DNA from: Micrococcaceae bacterium UBA6021
Lineage (GTDB): Bacteria; Actinomycetota; Actinomycetes; Actinomycetales; Micrococcaceae
Assembly: GCA_002427975.1 (NCBI GenBank)
Contig: DIZT01000248.1
Coordinates: forward strand, 1-9,144
Length of the DNA: 9,144 nucleotides
Reading direction: 5' to 3'
This document shows positions 1-6,440 of this stretch, one piece after another. Position 1 is the first letter of the stretch; each line of letters opens with the position of its first letter. The translations under genes were made by a program, and so were the position numbers. The notes under the pieces are model-generated. The model made no database searches, was not told the origin of the DNA, and was given only the letters and a program-made list of their open reading frames with translations.

Positions 1-1315
1 GGGACGGTGACTTGCCGGTGACGGCGGTGATTTCCGAGGCCAGCAGCGCCAGCAGGATGCCGTCCTTGTCCGTGGTCCAGACGCTGCCGTCCTTTTTGTT
101 GAAGGAGGCGCCGGCGGATTCCTCGCCGCCGAACGCGCCTTCGCCGGACAGCAGCCCCGGCACAAACCACTTGAAGCCCACGGGGACCTCAACGAGTTTG
201 CGGCCCAGGCTTTCCGCCACACGGTCGATGATCGAGGACGAGACCAGGGTCTTGCCCACCACCGAGTTGGGGTTCCAGCCGCTCCGGTTGCGGTAGAGAT
301 AATCGATGGCGACGGCGAGGTAATGGTTCGGGTTCATCAGGCCGCCGTCAGGGGTCACGATGCCGTGCCGGTCGGCGTCGGCGTCGTTGCCGGTGGCGAT
401 GTCGAACGCGGCCGAACTGCCGCCGTCGGACATCCTGTTGATCAGGGAGGCCATCGCGAACGGTGAGGAGCAGTCCATCCGGATCTTTTCGTCCCAGTCC
501 AGGGTCATGAAGGCCCACTGCGGATCCACTGTGGGGTTCACCACGGTCAGGTCCAGGTGGTGACGCTCGCCGATCTCGCCCCAGTAATCCACTGCGGCAC
601 CGCCCATGGGGTCGGCTCCGATGCGTACGCCGGCCTCGCGGATAGCGTCCAGGTTCAGCACGGACGGGAGATCGTCAACGTAGCTGCTGAGGAAATCGAA
701 CTTCCCGGTGCTGTCCGCGGCCAGGGCGTCCGCCACGGGAATGCGCTTCACGCCCCGCAGGCCGTTTTCCAGGAGTTCGTTGGCGCGGTTGGCGATCCAG
801 CCGGTGGCGTCGGAATCGGCAGGGCCGCCGTGCGGAGGGTTGTACTTGAAGCCGCCGTCGGCCGGCGGGTTGTGGCTGGGGGTGACCACAATGCCGTCCG
901 CCTCAGGAGTGCCGGGCTGGCGGTTGTTGTTGTATGTGAGGATGGCGTGGCTCAGCGCCGGTGTGGGGGTGTAGCCGTGCCGCGCATCGATCAGCACGTG
1001 CACGCCGTTGGCGGCGAGAACTTCCAGCGCGGAGTTCTGCGCCGGCTCGCTCAGGGCGTGGGTGTCCTTCGCCAGGAACAGCGGGCCGGTGATGCCCTGC
1101 CCGGCACGGTATTCCACAATTGCCTGCGTGATGGCAACGATGTGTTTTTCGTTGAACGACGCCTTCAGGCTGGAGCCACGGTGCCCGGAGGTGCCGAACG
1201 CCACGCGCTGGCCGGGATCACCGAGATCCGGCGTGATGTCGTAGTACGCGTCGAGGAGCGCAGTGATGTCAACAAGGTCCTGGGGTTGGGCAACTGTGCC
1301 CGCGCGGCTAGCCAT
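1..1315 (-). CDS. pgm: Phosphoglucomutase, alpha-D-glucose phosphate-specific (C-terminus outside window)
   Basis: Interconverts glucose 1-phosphate and glucose 6-phosphate in the cytoplasm, linking glycolysis with glycogen, trehalose and cell-wall sugar-nucleotide synthesis. The first 438 codons are present. In order one sees the N-terminal FGTSGHRG (residues 40-47), the phospho-serine loop TPSHNPP with catalytic Ser147, the Mg-binding loop NDADADRHG with Asp311, Asp313 and Asp315, and the sugar-binding loop GGEESAG (396-402). These match the E. coli Pgm subfamily (about 546 residues) rather than ManB or GlmM. The missing part, about 108 residues, would be the C-terminal phosphate-binding domain. 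The ATG at 1315 is chosen because the conserved N-terminus starts soon after it. No Shine-Dalgarno precedes it, but CATGCT lies exactly six bases upstream, so the mRNA may be leaderless. It is divergent from the NERD gene. Function is very secure; the start is moderately so. Confidence 0.96.
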   Translation of the reverse strand, partial: MASRAGTVAQPQDLVDITALLDAYYDITPDLGDPGQRVAFGTSGHRGSSLKASFNEKHIVAITQAIVEYRAGQGITGPLFLAKDTHALSEPAQNSALEVLAANGVHVLIDARHGYTPTPALSHAILTYNNNRQPGTPEADGIVVTPSHNPPADGGFKYNPPHGGPADSDATGWIANRANELLENGLRGVKRIPVADALAADSTGKFDFLSSYVDDLPSVLNLDAIREAGVRIGADPMGGAAVDYWGEIGERHHLDLTVVNPTVDPQWAFMTLDWDEKIRMDCSSPFAMASLINRMSDGGSSAAFDIATGNDADADRHGIVTPDGGLMNPNHYLAVAIDYLYRNRSGWNPNSVVGKTLVSSSIIDRVAESLGRKLVEVPVGFKWFVPGLLSGEGAFGGEESAGASFNKKDGSVWTTDKDGILLALLASEITAVTGKSPS

Positions 1316-1321
1316 GGGACC

Positions 1322-1327
1322 AGCATG
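1322..1327 (-). promoter_or_regulatory. Possible -10 box for a leaderless pgm transcript
   Basis: Read on the minus strand, CATGCT ends seven bases before the A of the pgm ATG, so a transcript would begin at or next to the start codon. It keeps the A and final T that matter most in TANNNT-type -10 boxes but lacks the first T, and no good -35 is seen. The lack of a Shine-Dalgarno in front of pgm is consistent. Weak evidence. Confidence 0.25.
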
Positions 1328-1483
1328 CCAGACCCTGGCGGGCGGGAATACGCCCCCGCCCAAAATCCGGACCCTGTGACGCGGAATGTCATGAACAGGT
1401 AGTTAAAAGTGAGTACCGGGCCCAAAAGTACCTATATACCGTCTCCCGGGCGCACTGCTACTTTCGGAAAAACTTAAGGATGA

Positions 1484-1516
1484 ATGCCCGACGGCGGGGG
1501 CGCCGCCGTCGGGCAT
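1484..1516. repeat. Perfect 14-bp inverted repeat (hairpin) in the NERD gene leader
   Basis: Left arm ATGCCCGACGGCGG (1484-1497), loop GGGCG (1498-1502), right arm CCGCCGTCGGGCAT (1503-1516): an uninterrupted, very GC-rich stem. It ends about ten bases before the AGGGGG ribosome binding site of the NERD gene. No T-run follows on the plus strand. On the minus strand a five-T run comes only after about ten bases, so it is not a standard terminator. It may be a leader structure controlling translation or RNA stability, or a dispersed palindromic element. Confidence 0.7.
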
Positions 1517-1538
1517 GGCACCAAGCAGGGGGTACGTC

Positions 1539-2384
1539 ATGGGGGCAGGGGACGGCGCGGCCGAGCAGTCGAGGCTGGCTGCCGAGCGTGTGCAACGGCT
1601 GAAACGCCAGCTGGATCAGGCCGAGCGTGCCACAAGGTCGTGGGACGCCGGTGCCGTGGGCGAGCGGCTGGTGGCGGACAGGCTGAGCCGGCTCATTCCG
1701 CACGGCTGGTTCCTGCTGAACGACGTGCACTGGCCCGGGCGGCCCAAGGCCAACCTTGACCACGTGCTGGTGGGTCCCGGCGGTGTGGTGGTGGTCGATG
1801 CCAAGAACTGGACCGGTGAGGTCAGCGTCTCATCTGGTGTCCTGTGGCAGGGCCGGTTTGCCAGGACGCAGTCCGTGGACGGCGCGCTGGCGCAGTGCGC
1901 CGCCGTCGCCTCGGTGCTGGCGCCCCCGCACCGGCGGTTCGTTCGCCCGCTCATCTGCCTCGCGGGGCAGCCGGACCTTTTCGGGATCACCAATTCCGAC
2001 GTCGCCGTGGCGGGTGCCGACCGCGTTGTGGATGCTGTGCTTGCCTTGCCCGCAGTGCTTGACCAGCAGGCGGTGGTGGGCCTGTATGCGCACCTCGGCC
2101 AGCAGCTCACGCTGGAACCGGCTGCGGCCAGTCCCGCGGTGAAGTCGATCTCCGTGAACCCGTTGACGGTGACATCGCTGACCGCGCAGCCGGCGACCGG
2201 CAGGCTGACGGCCGCTGGGCCGGCGCGCTCCGGCCAGACGGCGGGCCGGCCGGGACCCCGGCAAATCACACATGGCAGGAAGTCGAAGGCGCAGCAACAT
2301 GCCGCCAGTGGAATGACCCGGCTGATGTTCCTGGCGGCCTTTGTGGTTTTTGCTGTCTACGTTCTGCCGTATTGGGGACGGTAG
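1539..2384 (+). CDS. NERD-domain (nuclease-related) protein with C-terminal membrane anchor
   Basis: 281 residues. Residues 8-33 are a charged helix with coiled-coil character. A NERD domain follows (about 35-150) with the family's conserved positions: Glu42 in AVGERL, Asp74 in LDHVLVGPGG and Asp87/Lys89 in VVVDAKNW, the E...D...DxK arrangement of the PD-(D/E)xK nuclease fold. A low-complexity Ala/Thr/Pro/Arg linker (about 185-255) leads to one hydrophobic segment (262-277) ending in WGR, so the protein is probably tail-anchored with the NERD domain in the cytoplasm. The family's substrate is not established; DNA processing is inferred from the fold. ATG 1539 is preferred over ATG 1515 because AGGGGG (1527-1532) sits six bases before it, while ATG 1515 lies in a hairpin arm and has no ribosome binding site. 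No helicase or other partner is adjacent. Confidence 0.85.
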   Translation: MGAGDGAAEQSRLAAERVQRLKRQLDQAERATRSWDAGAVGERLVADRLSRLIPHGWFLLNDVHWPGRPKANLDHVLVGPGGVVVVDAKNWTGEVSVSSGVLWQGRFARTQSVDGALAQCAAVASVLAPPHRRFVRPLICLAGQPDLFGITNSDVAVAGADRVVDAVLALPAVLDQQAVVGLYAHLGQQLTLEPAAASPAVKSISVNPLTVTSLTAQPATGRLTAAGPARSGQTAGRPGPRQITHGRKSKAQQHAASGMTRLMFLAAFVVFAVYVLPYWGR

Positions 2385-2404
2385 GCCTCGAATGAGGGCG
2401 GCGG

Positions 2405-2410
2405 TAGGCT
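2405..2410 (+). promoter_or_regulatory. Candidate -10 box (TAGGCT) for the DUF4190 gene
   Basis: TAGGCT lies 30 bases upstream of the ATG at 2441 in the 56-base gap after the NERD gene. The same hexamer occurs in front of the amidase and rhodanese genes. No convincing -35 is visible, so read-through from the NERD gene is equally possible. Confidence 0.3.
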
Positions 2411-2440
2411 GAAAAACGAAGACTTCGAACGGGGGAAACC

Positions 2441-3013
2441 ATGACTGACCAGCCAACTCCGCGCCATGATTCGCAGGGGCCCGGTGCCCAGGGATCAGGC
2501 GATTCGCCGGCGGGCTACGAGCCGCCGCAGTTTGTGCCGCCGCAGGGTTCCAGCGTTCCCCCGCCGCCGCTCTATGACCAGAACCCGTACGGCGCAGGCC
2601 AGTACAACCAGCCCGGCGAGTATAACCAGCCGGGCGATCAGTACGGAGCGCCCTACGCCCAGCCTGCCGCCCCTTATGGCCAGACTGCAGGCGTGTACGG
2701 GCAGCCGCCCAGCCCCTATGGCCAGCCGGCGTACGGTCAGCCCGCCTACTACGGCATGCCGGCCCAGCAGCCCAAAGGCCTCAGCATCGCCAGCATGGTC
2801 TGCGGCATTTCTTCGGTCCTCCTTGGCTGGTTCATGATTCCCCAGATCGCGGCGATCATCACCGGCCATCTGGCCCTGCGCCGCGAACCCTCGGGCAAGG
2901 GCATGTCCATCACCGGGCTGGTCCTGGGCTATCTTTGCCTCCTCGGCTACGGAGCGTTCTGGCTGGTCCTCATCATCGGGCTGATGTCGTACAGCTCGAC
3001 CTACGGATACTGA
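2441..3013 (+). CDS. DUF4190-type membrane protein with Pro/Gln/Tyr-rich N-terminus
   Basis: 190 residues in two parts. Residues 1-112 are disordered and rich in Pro, Gln, Gly and Tyr, with repeated YNQPG (55-59, 61-65) and YGQP units. Residues 113-182 are hydrophobic: a first membrane region (about 115-141, starting GLSIASMVCGI), a short cytoplasm-like loop with HLALRREPSGKGMS, and a second one (about 157-182). The pattern of two segments joined by a GHLAL...GKGMSITGLVLGY loop is typical of DUF4190, common in actinobacteria, often with such a Pro-rich tail and of unknown function. Such tails can mediate protein contacts or clustering at the membrane, but that is inference. The ATG is preceded by a purine-rich GGGGGAA (2430-2437 region). 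It lies 56 bases after the NERD gene, is possibly co-transcribed with it, and is followed by a strong terminator. Confidence 0.85.
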   Translation: MTDQPTPRHDSQGPGAQGSGDSPAGYEPPQFVPPQGSSVPPPPLYDQNPYGAGQYNQPGEYNQPGDQYGAPYAQPAAPYGQTAGVYGQPPSPYGQPAYGQPAYYGMPAQQPKGLSIASMVCGISSVLLGWFMIPQIAAIITGHLALRREPSGKGMSITGLVLGYLCLLGYGAFWLVLIIGLMSYSSTYGY

Positions 3014-3076
3014 CCCCAGTCGAAACTGACCCCTTGGATGCAGAGCCGCTCGGAAGCAGGCCCTGCCGGGCAGCGG

Positions 3077-3107
3077 AAAGGCCCCCGTCTGGGGGCCTTT
3101 CTTCATT
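3077..3107 (+). terminator. Intrinsic terminator after the DUF4190 gene, possibly bidirectional
   Basis: AAAGGCCCCC (3077-3086), loop GTCT, GGGGGCCTTT (3091-3100): a perfect 10-bp stem whose 3' side runs into TTTCTTCATT. It lies 64 bases after the DUF4190 stop. Because the stem starts with AAA, it also ends in TTT on the minus strand, so it may terminate the convergent small gene that stops at 3126. Confidence 0.88.
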
Positions 3108-3125
3108 CGGGCCTGACCAGTAAAA

Positions 3126-3329
3126 TCAGACCTTCTCGCGCGTGCGCTCAGTGGCCGGTTCCTGGGCTTCGTGGGTCTTCCAGCGACGCGGGAAGGCCCA
3201 GAAGGTGAAGTCCTGGGCCGTGTAATGCGGCTCCTGACGGTCCGGCGGTGTTTCCTGGCGCGCTTCGGGTTTCCGGCTGGCTTCTCTCTTGTTACGCCAC
3301 CCGTATTCCTCCATTGATGAATAGCACAT
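3126..3329 (-). CDS. Small uncharacterised protein (67 aa, begins MCYSSMEEYGW)
   Basis: I do not recognise a function. The protein is very hydrophilic and charged, with Arg/Lys/Glu-rich runs, a single Cys at position 2, an N-terminal MCYSSMEEYGWRNK block and a C-terminal aromatic block DFTFWAFPRRW. The middle is probably disordered. It has no membrane segment, signal peptide or obvious metal site. ATG 3329 is strongly supported: GAGGAGG (3336-3342) sits six bases upstream. An earlier in-frame start at 3344 would place the ribosome binding site inside the gene and is rejected. I have a general impression that short proteins with this start occur in related actinobacteria, but could not check. 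It lies 84 bases downstream of the amidase on the same strand and may be co-transcribed; it is convergent to the DUF4190 gene. Confidence 0.8.
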   Translation of the reverse strand: MCYSSMEEYGWRNKREASRKPEARQETPPDRQEPHYTAQDFTFWAFPRRWKTHEAQEPATERTREKV

Positions 3330-3335
3330 CACAAA

Positions 3336-3342
3336 CCTCCTC
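3336..3342 (-). promoter_or_regulatory. Strong ribosome binding site of the 67-aa gene
   Basis: GAGGAGG followed by TTTGTG and ATG. This is close to the ideal anti-16S complement at ideal spacing. It fixes the start at 3329 and argues that this short frame is truly translated. Confidence 0.85.
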
Positions 3343-3413
3343 ATAGTGACTGCCCCTTAATCGTCCTCCGGATCGGCCGCGGAGTCGACACCCTGGGGCC
3401 CTTCAATCCAGCC

Positions 3414-4895
3414 TCAAAATCCGAGCTGGGCCGCCACCTGGAGCAGCAGCAGTTCCGATCCCGCCGGCCCCACGAGCTGGATTCCCATCGGGAGGCCATG
3501 AGCCGGTAGCCCGCCGGTCCAGTACACGGGAATCGTGATGGCCGGCAGGCCGCACACGTTCACCATGGAGGACCACGGCGCGAATTCGCACTGCCTGCGG
3601 TAGTCGCCGTCGGCGTCGCCGGACCACTCCGCACTCGGCCAGCGTCCGTCGCCGTGGGTGGCGCCGGTAAACCAGCCCACTGGCCGGGGTGTCTGCGCCA
3701 GGGCCGGCATCAGCATCAGGTCCCACGGCCGGTACTGGGTGATCGTGTCGCGCTCGAATTGGCGCAGGAAGGCCAGCGATTCGTTGAGTTTGGCGACGCT
3801 GCGCTGTTGGGCACGGCGCCTGAACGTCCGCGTCAGCGGAGCCAGAAGTGCTTCGCGATGGGGACTGATCCGTGCTGTTCCGACGGCGGCGGTCCACGCT
3901 GTGGTGAAGGCATCCGGGTAGCGGTTGTCGTAGCGGATGGCGGCTTCGCTAACGGCGTGCCCGGCATGTTCCAGCATTTCGATGCCCGTCTGCAATGCCG
4001 CCAGGGCTTCCGGCTCCGGCGTGAACGGGAAGGTGGTGGACCAGGGGCTGTCCAGGGTCATGCCGATGCGCAGCAGGCGCGGTTCGTGTCCCACTGCGCC
4101 GAGATAGCTGCTGTCAGCGGACGGCGCCAGCGCATCCATTAGCAGGGCTGCGTCGGCGGCGCTCCGGGCAAGAGGCCCCGCTACCACCAGGCGCGCGGGA
4201 TCTCCCGAACTCTCGCCTGACGGCACCACCCCGCGGCCCGGCTTCAGGCCCACCAGTCCACAGGCGGCCGCCGGGATGCGGACCGAGCCGCCGCCGTCGG
4301 TCCCTGGTGCGAACGGAAGCAGGCCCGCCGCCACAGCGGCAGCGCTGCCCCCGGAGGAGCCGCCGGAACTCCGGCTGGGGGCGTGCGGATTGCGCGACGG
4401 CGGCGCGATGCGGTTTTCGCTGTACGCCGTCAGTCCAAACTCCGGAACCTGGGTCTTGCCCAGTGAGACAACGCCTGCGGCCCTGAGCACTGCGGCCAGG
4501 GCACCGTCAGCCGGCGCCGGCTTGTGGTCCAGTGCTGCGCTGCCGTGGGTGGTCACCACACCCGCGACGTCGGTCAGGTCCTTGAAGGCCACCGGCATGC
4601 CATGCAGGAGCGGCAGGCCGCCGGCACTACCTCCGGAATCACGCCCGGAGCCTTTTCCGAAGTCCTTGCAGAACCGGACGTACCTGGCATCGGCAGCGGC
4701 TGCGTCGGCCCTCGCCTGTTCCGCCGTGACCGTGACAAATGCGCCCAGCAGCGGGTTCTGCGCTGCGATGCGGTCCAGAAAGTGCGCGGTGACTTCCTGG
4801 GCAGAGACCTCGCCGGCGCGGAGGGCGTCCCGGAGCCGGACCGCCGGCAGTTCGTGGATTTCAGCTGTGGAACCGGTCGTCTGCGCAGCGGGCAA
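3414..4895 (-). CDS. Amidase-signature family hydrolase
   Basis: 493 residues, normal for the family; a cytoplasmic amide-bond hydrolase of unknown substrate. The Ser-cisSer-Lys triad is intact: Lys105 in AFKDL, the cis-Ser Ser180 in the Gly/Ser-rich loop GGSSGGSAAAVAAG (178-191), and nucleophile Ser204 in GTDGGGSVRIPA (198-209). The spacings 105-180-204 equal those of fatty acid amide hydrolase (142-217-241). No gatB or gatC neighbours exist, so this is probably a stand-alone amidase rather than GatA of the tRNA amidotransferase. A Gly/Ser/Lys-rich insert (about 74-93) just before the LPLLHGMPVAFKD block is unusual. The start must be TTG 4895: an in-frame TGA lies at 4911-4913, and AGGAGG (4900-4905) sits four bases before the TTG. 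Divergent from the rhodanese. Confidence 0.93.
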   Translation of the reverse strand: MPAAQTTGSTAEIHELPAVRLRDALRAGEVSAQEVTAHFLDRIAAQNPLLGAFVTVTAEQARADAAAADARYVRFCKDFGKGSGRDSGGSAGGLPLLHGMPVAFKDLTDVAGVVTTHGSAALDHKPAPADGALAAVLRAAGVVSLGKTQVPEFGLTAYSENRIAPPSRNPHAPSRSSGGSSGGSAAAVAAGLLPFAPGTDGGGSVRIPAAACGLVGLKPGRGVVPSGESSGDPARLVVAGPLARSAADAALLMDALAPSADSSYLGAVGHEPRLLRIGMTLDSPWSTTFPFTPEPEALAALQTGIEMLEHAGHAVSEAAIRYDNRYPDAFTTAWTAAVGTARISPHREALLAPLTRTFRRRAQQRSVAKLNESLAFLRQFERDTITQYRPWDLMLMPALAQTPRPVGWFTGATHGDGRWPSAEWSGDADGDYRRQCEFAPWSSMVNVCGLPAITIPVYWTGGLPAHGLPMGIQLVGPAGSELLLLQVAAQLGF

Positions 4896-4919
4896 AGGTC
4901 CTCCTCGGGATCATTCAGA

Positions 4920-4925
4920 AGCCTA
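4920..4925 (-). promoter_or_regulatory. Candidate -10 box of the amidase gene
   Basis: TAGGCT on the minus strand, 24 bases upstream of the TTG start, fits the actinobacterial TANNNT pattern and gives a short leader that holds the AGGAGG ribosome binding site. The -35 region is weak. It abuts the palindrome at 4925-4939. Confidence 0.45.
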
Positions 4926-4939
4926 ACCTGCGTCAGGTT
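4925..4939. promoter_or_regulatory. Palindrome AACCTG-CGT-CAGGTT between two opposed promoters
   Basis: A perfect 6-bp inverted repeat with a 3-base spacer. It touches the -10 box of the amidase and lies five bases upstream of the -35 of the rhodanese promoter, so a bound dimeric regulator could affect both genes. No regulator gene is present in the window, and a 6-bp arm can arise by chance. Confidence 0.4.
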
Positions 4940-4943
4940 TCGG

Positions 4944-4972
4944 CTGGCACGGCAGGCGGCTCGCGCTAGGCT
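4944..4972 (+). promoter_or_regulatory. Candidate promoter of the rhodanese-pheA unit
   Basis: CTGGCA (4944-4949) resembles TTGACA at 4 of 6 positions. It is followed after exactly 17 bases by TAGGCT (4967-4972). Transcription would start near 4979, leaving a leader of about 29 bases with AAAAGGA (4996-5002) before the GTG at 5008. This is the best -35/-10 pair in the window. Confidence 0.55.
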
Positions 4973-5007
4973 GGGAACAGACCATGATCATCCGAAAAAG
5001 GACTCCC

Positions 5008-5334
5008 GTGAGCGATTTCGATACCGTGCCCGTCAACGACGTACCCGCCGACGCCGTGATTTTGGACGTCCGCGAAGACTACGAATGGGTGGCAGGACAC
5101 GCAGATGGCGCCGTCCATATCCCCTTGGACCAGCTTCCCACGCGGCTTGACGAACTGGACCCCGACCAGGATCTCTATGTCATCTGCCGGACCGGCGGAC
5201 GGTCCTTCCGGGCTGCGCAATGGCTCAACGGACAGGGCTATACAGCCATTAATGTGGCCGGCGGAATGGACCAGTGGCTCGAGTCCGGCAAGCCGCTGGT
5301 GTCCGACAACGGCCTCAAGCCCCTCGTTCTGTAG
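5008..5334 (+). CDS. Single-domain rhodanese (sulfurtransferase-like) protein
   Basis: 108 residues forming one rhodanese fold. The N-terminal DVREDYEWVAGHADGAVHIP (20-39) is the typical CH2A-like region. The active-site loop CRTGGRS starts at Cys60, the residue expected to carry persulfide sulfur. The C-terminal INVAGGMDQW block is the usual end motif. The protein should be a cytoplasmic sulfur carrier or thiosulfate sulfurtransferase; the partner cannot be told. The GTG at 5008 is chosen because AAAAGGA (4996-5002) stands five bases upstream. The ATG at 4984 would put this ribosome binding site inside the gene and lies nearly at the predicted transcription start. It is 42 bases upstream of pheA on the same strand and probably co-transcribed, although no functional link to phenylalanine synthesis is known to me. 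Confidence 0.93.
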   Translation: MSDFDTVPVNDVPADAVILDVREDYEWVAGHADGAVHIPLDQLPTRLDELDPDQDLYVICRTGGRSFRAAQWLNGQGYTAINVAGGMDQWLESGKPLVSDNGLKPLVL

Positions 5335-5376
5335 TTCAGCCGGAACCTGCGTCCCATCACCACAAAGGAATATGCC

Positions 5377-6357
5377 ATGCCCTCGTCATCCGTTACATAT
5401 ACCTTCTTGGGGCCTGAGGGCACGTTCACCGAGGCGGCGCTGATGCAGGTTCCGGATGCCGCCGAGGCCACCCGCATCCCGGCTTCGAACGTGAACGCGG
5501 CGCTGGACATGGTCCGTGACGGCTCTGCCGATGCGGCGATGGTCCCCATTGAGAATTCGGTGGAAGGCGGCGTCACCGCCACCCTTGACGCTATAGCCAG
5601 CGGCCAGGAACTCAGGATCATCCGCGAGGTACTGGTCCCTATCAGCTTCGTCCTGGTGGCCCGTCATGGAGTGAATGTGGCAGATATCCACCGGATCTCC
5701 ACTCACGGCCACGCCTGGGCTCAGTGCCGCCTGTGGGTTGATTCCAATATTCCAGGTGCGGAATATGTTCCCGGATCCTCCACCGCGGCGGCCGCAATGG
5801 GGCTGCTGACCGACGACGTCCACTATGACGCAGCGATCTGCGCGCCTATTGTGGCGCAGGAGCAGCAGGGCCTGTCGGTCCTGGCGGAGAACATTGGCGA
5901 CAACCCGGGGGCTGTAACCCGGTTCATCCTGGTGAGCCGGCCGGGTGCCCTGCCCGAACGCACGGGGGCAGACAAAACCACGGTAGTAGTCCCGCTGCCG
6001 GAGGACCGTCCGGGTGCGCTGATGGAAATTCTGGACCAGTTCGCCACCCGCGGTGTTAACCTCAGCCGGATCGAGTCCCGGCCGACCGGACAATACCTCG
6101 GCCACTACTTTTTCAGCATCGACGCCGACGGGCATATCGGGGACGCGCGGGTGTCAGACGCCTTAGCGGGGCTCCACCGCATCAGTCCGGCCACCCGTTT
6201 CCTGGGTTCCTATGGACGGGCGGACGCCCAGGGCACGGTTGTCGCACCGCACACGTCGGACGAGGCATTCCGTTCGGCTCATCAATGGGTGGACGGAATT
6301 CTGCAGCGCGGATCGACCAGGGCTGAAAGCGCTTTCGGGGCTTCGCCCACAGCGTAG
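5377..6357 (+). CDS. pheA: Prephenate dehydratase with ACT regulatory domain
   Basis: Converts prephenate to phenylpyruvate with loss of water and CO2, the committed step of phenylalanine synthesis; cytoplasmic. 326 residues with no chorismate mutase domain, as in other actinobacteria. The catalytic domain (about 5-190) shows FLGPEGTFTEAAL (10-22), VPIENSVEGGV (56-66), the His-containing HGHAWAQC block (110-117) and TRF (181-183), whose Thr is the catalytic residue by comparison with E. coli PheA. The ACT domain (about 200-275) carries PGAL (212-215) and ESRP (233-236), the phenylalanine-binding motifs, so feedback inhibition by phenylalanine is expected. A tail of about 50 residues after the ACT domain has an amphipathic DEAFRSAHQWVDGI helix. 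The ATG at 5377 has AAAGGAA (5364-5370) six bases upstream. Probably transcribed with the rhodanese. Confidence 0.97.
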   Translation: MPSSSVTYTFLGPEGTFTEAALMQVPDAAEATRIPASNVNAALDMVRDGSADAAMVPIENSVEGGVTATLDAIASGQELRIIREVLVPISFVLVARHGVNVADIHRISTHGHAWAQCRLWVDSNIPGAEYVPGSSTAAAAMGLLTDDVHYDAAICAPIVAQEQQGLSVLAENIGDNPGAVTRFILVSRPGALPERTGADKTTVVVPLPEDRPGALMEILDQFATRGVNLSRIESRPTGQYLGHYFFSIDADGHIGDARVSDALAGLHRISPATRFLGSYGRADAQGTVVAPHTSDEAFRSAHQWVDGILQRGSTRAESAFGASPTA

Positions 6358-6390
6358 GGCAAGGTACTTCCCCGGGATAGTTACTGTGCG

Positions 6391-6396
6391 TATGCT
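6391..6396 (+). promoter_or_regulatory. Candidate -10 box for the 69-aa gene
   Basis: TATGCT fits TANNNT and lies 44 bases before the ATG at 6441. No -35 of quality is seen. The leader would include a small hairpin, TTGGGGG-AGG-CCCCTAA (6409-6425, one G-U pair), just before the ribosome binding site. Alternatively the gene is read through from pheA. Confidence 0.35.
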
Positions 6397-6440
6397 TGCT
6401 TGATCCACTTGGGGGAGGCCCCTAACGAAGGGAGCGGGTC

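Larger units (their letters stand above)
1316..1538. promoter_or_regulatory. Divergent intergenic region between pgm and the NERD gene
   Basis: About 220 bases without a gene. It contains an AT-richer patch (1391-1440) in otherwise GC-rich DNA. On the plus strand TATATA at 1433-1438 could be a -10 box, with a weak -35 (TGAGTA, 1410-1415) 17 bases upstream; this would give the NERD transcript a leader of roughly 95 bases. A hexamer AGTACC occurs twice in direct orientation (1412-1417 and 1427-1432), 15 bases apart and overlapping the putative promoter, so it could be an operator. A strong hairpin (1484-1516) follows. The promoter call is pattern-based and weak. Confidence 0.35.

Noticed and set aside
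557..1402. Long plus-strand open frame of 281 codons
   Set aside because: It is antisense to pgm, whose conserved motifs are all intact; such shadow frames are common in GC-rich coding DNA.
1484..1759. Plus-strand frame starting at ATG 1484 with AAGGA just upstream
   Set aside because: The spacing to AAGGA is only three bases, the frame runs through the hairpin and then out of frame through the NERD domain, and the product is Gly/Arg/Ala-rich with no family character.
3010..3033. Direct repeat CTGACCCC (3010-3017 and 3026-3033) after the DUF4190 stop
   Set aside because: Eight bases and only two copies; no target-site duplication or other mobile-element sign nearby.
3414..4895. GatA subunit of the Glu-tRNA(Gln)/Asp-tRNA(Asn) amidotransferase
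   Set aside because: No gatB or gatC nearby, and the sequence around the catalytic lysine and the insert fit stand-alone amidases better.
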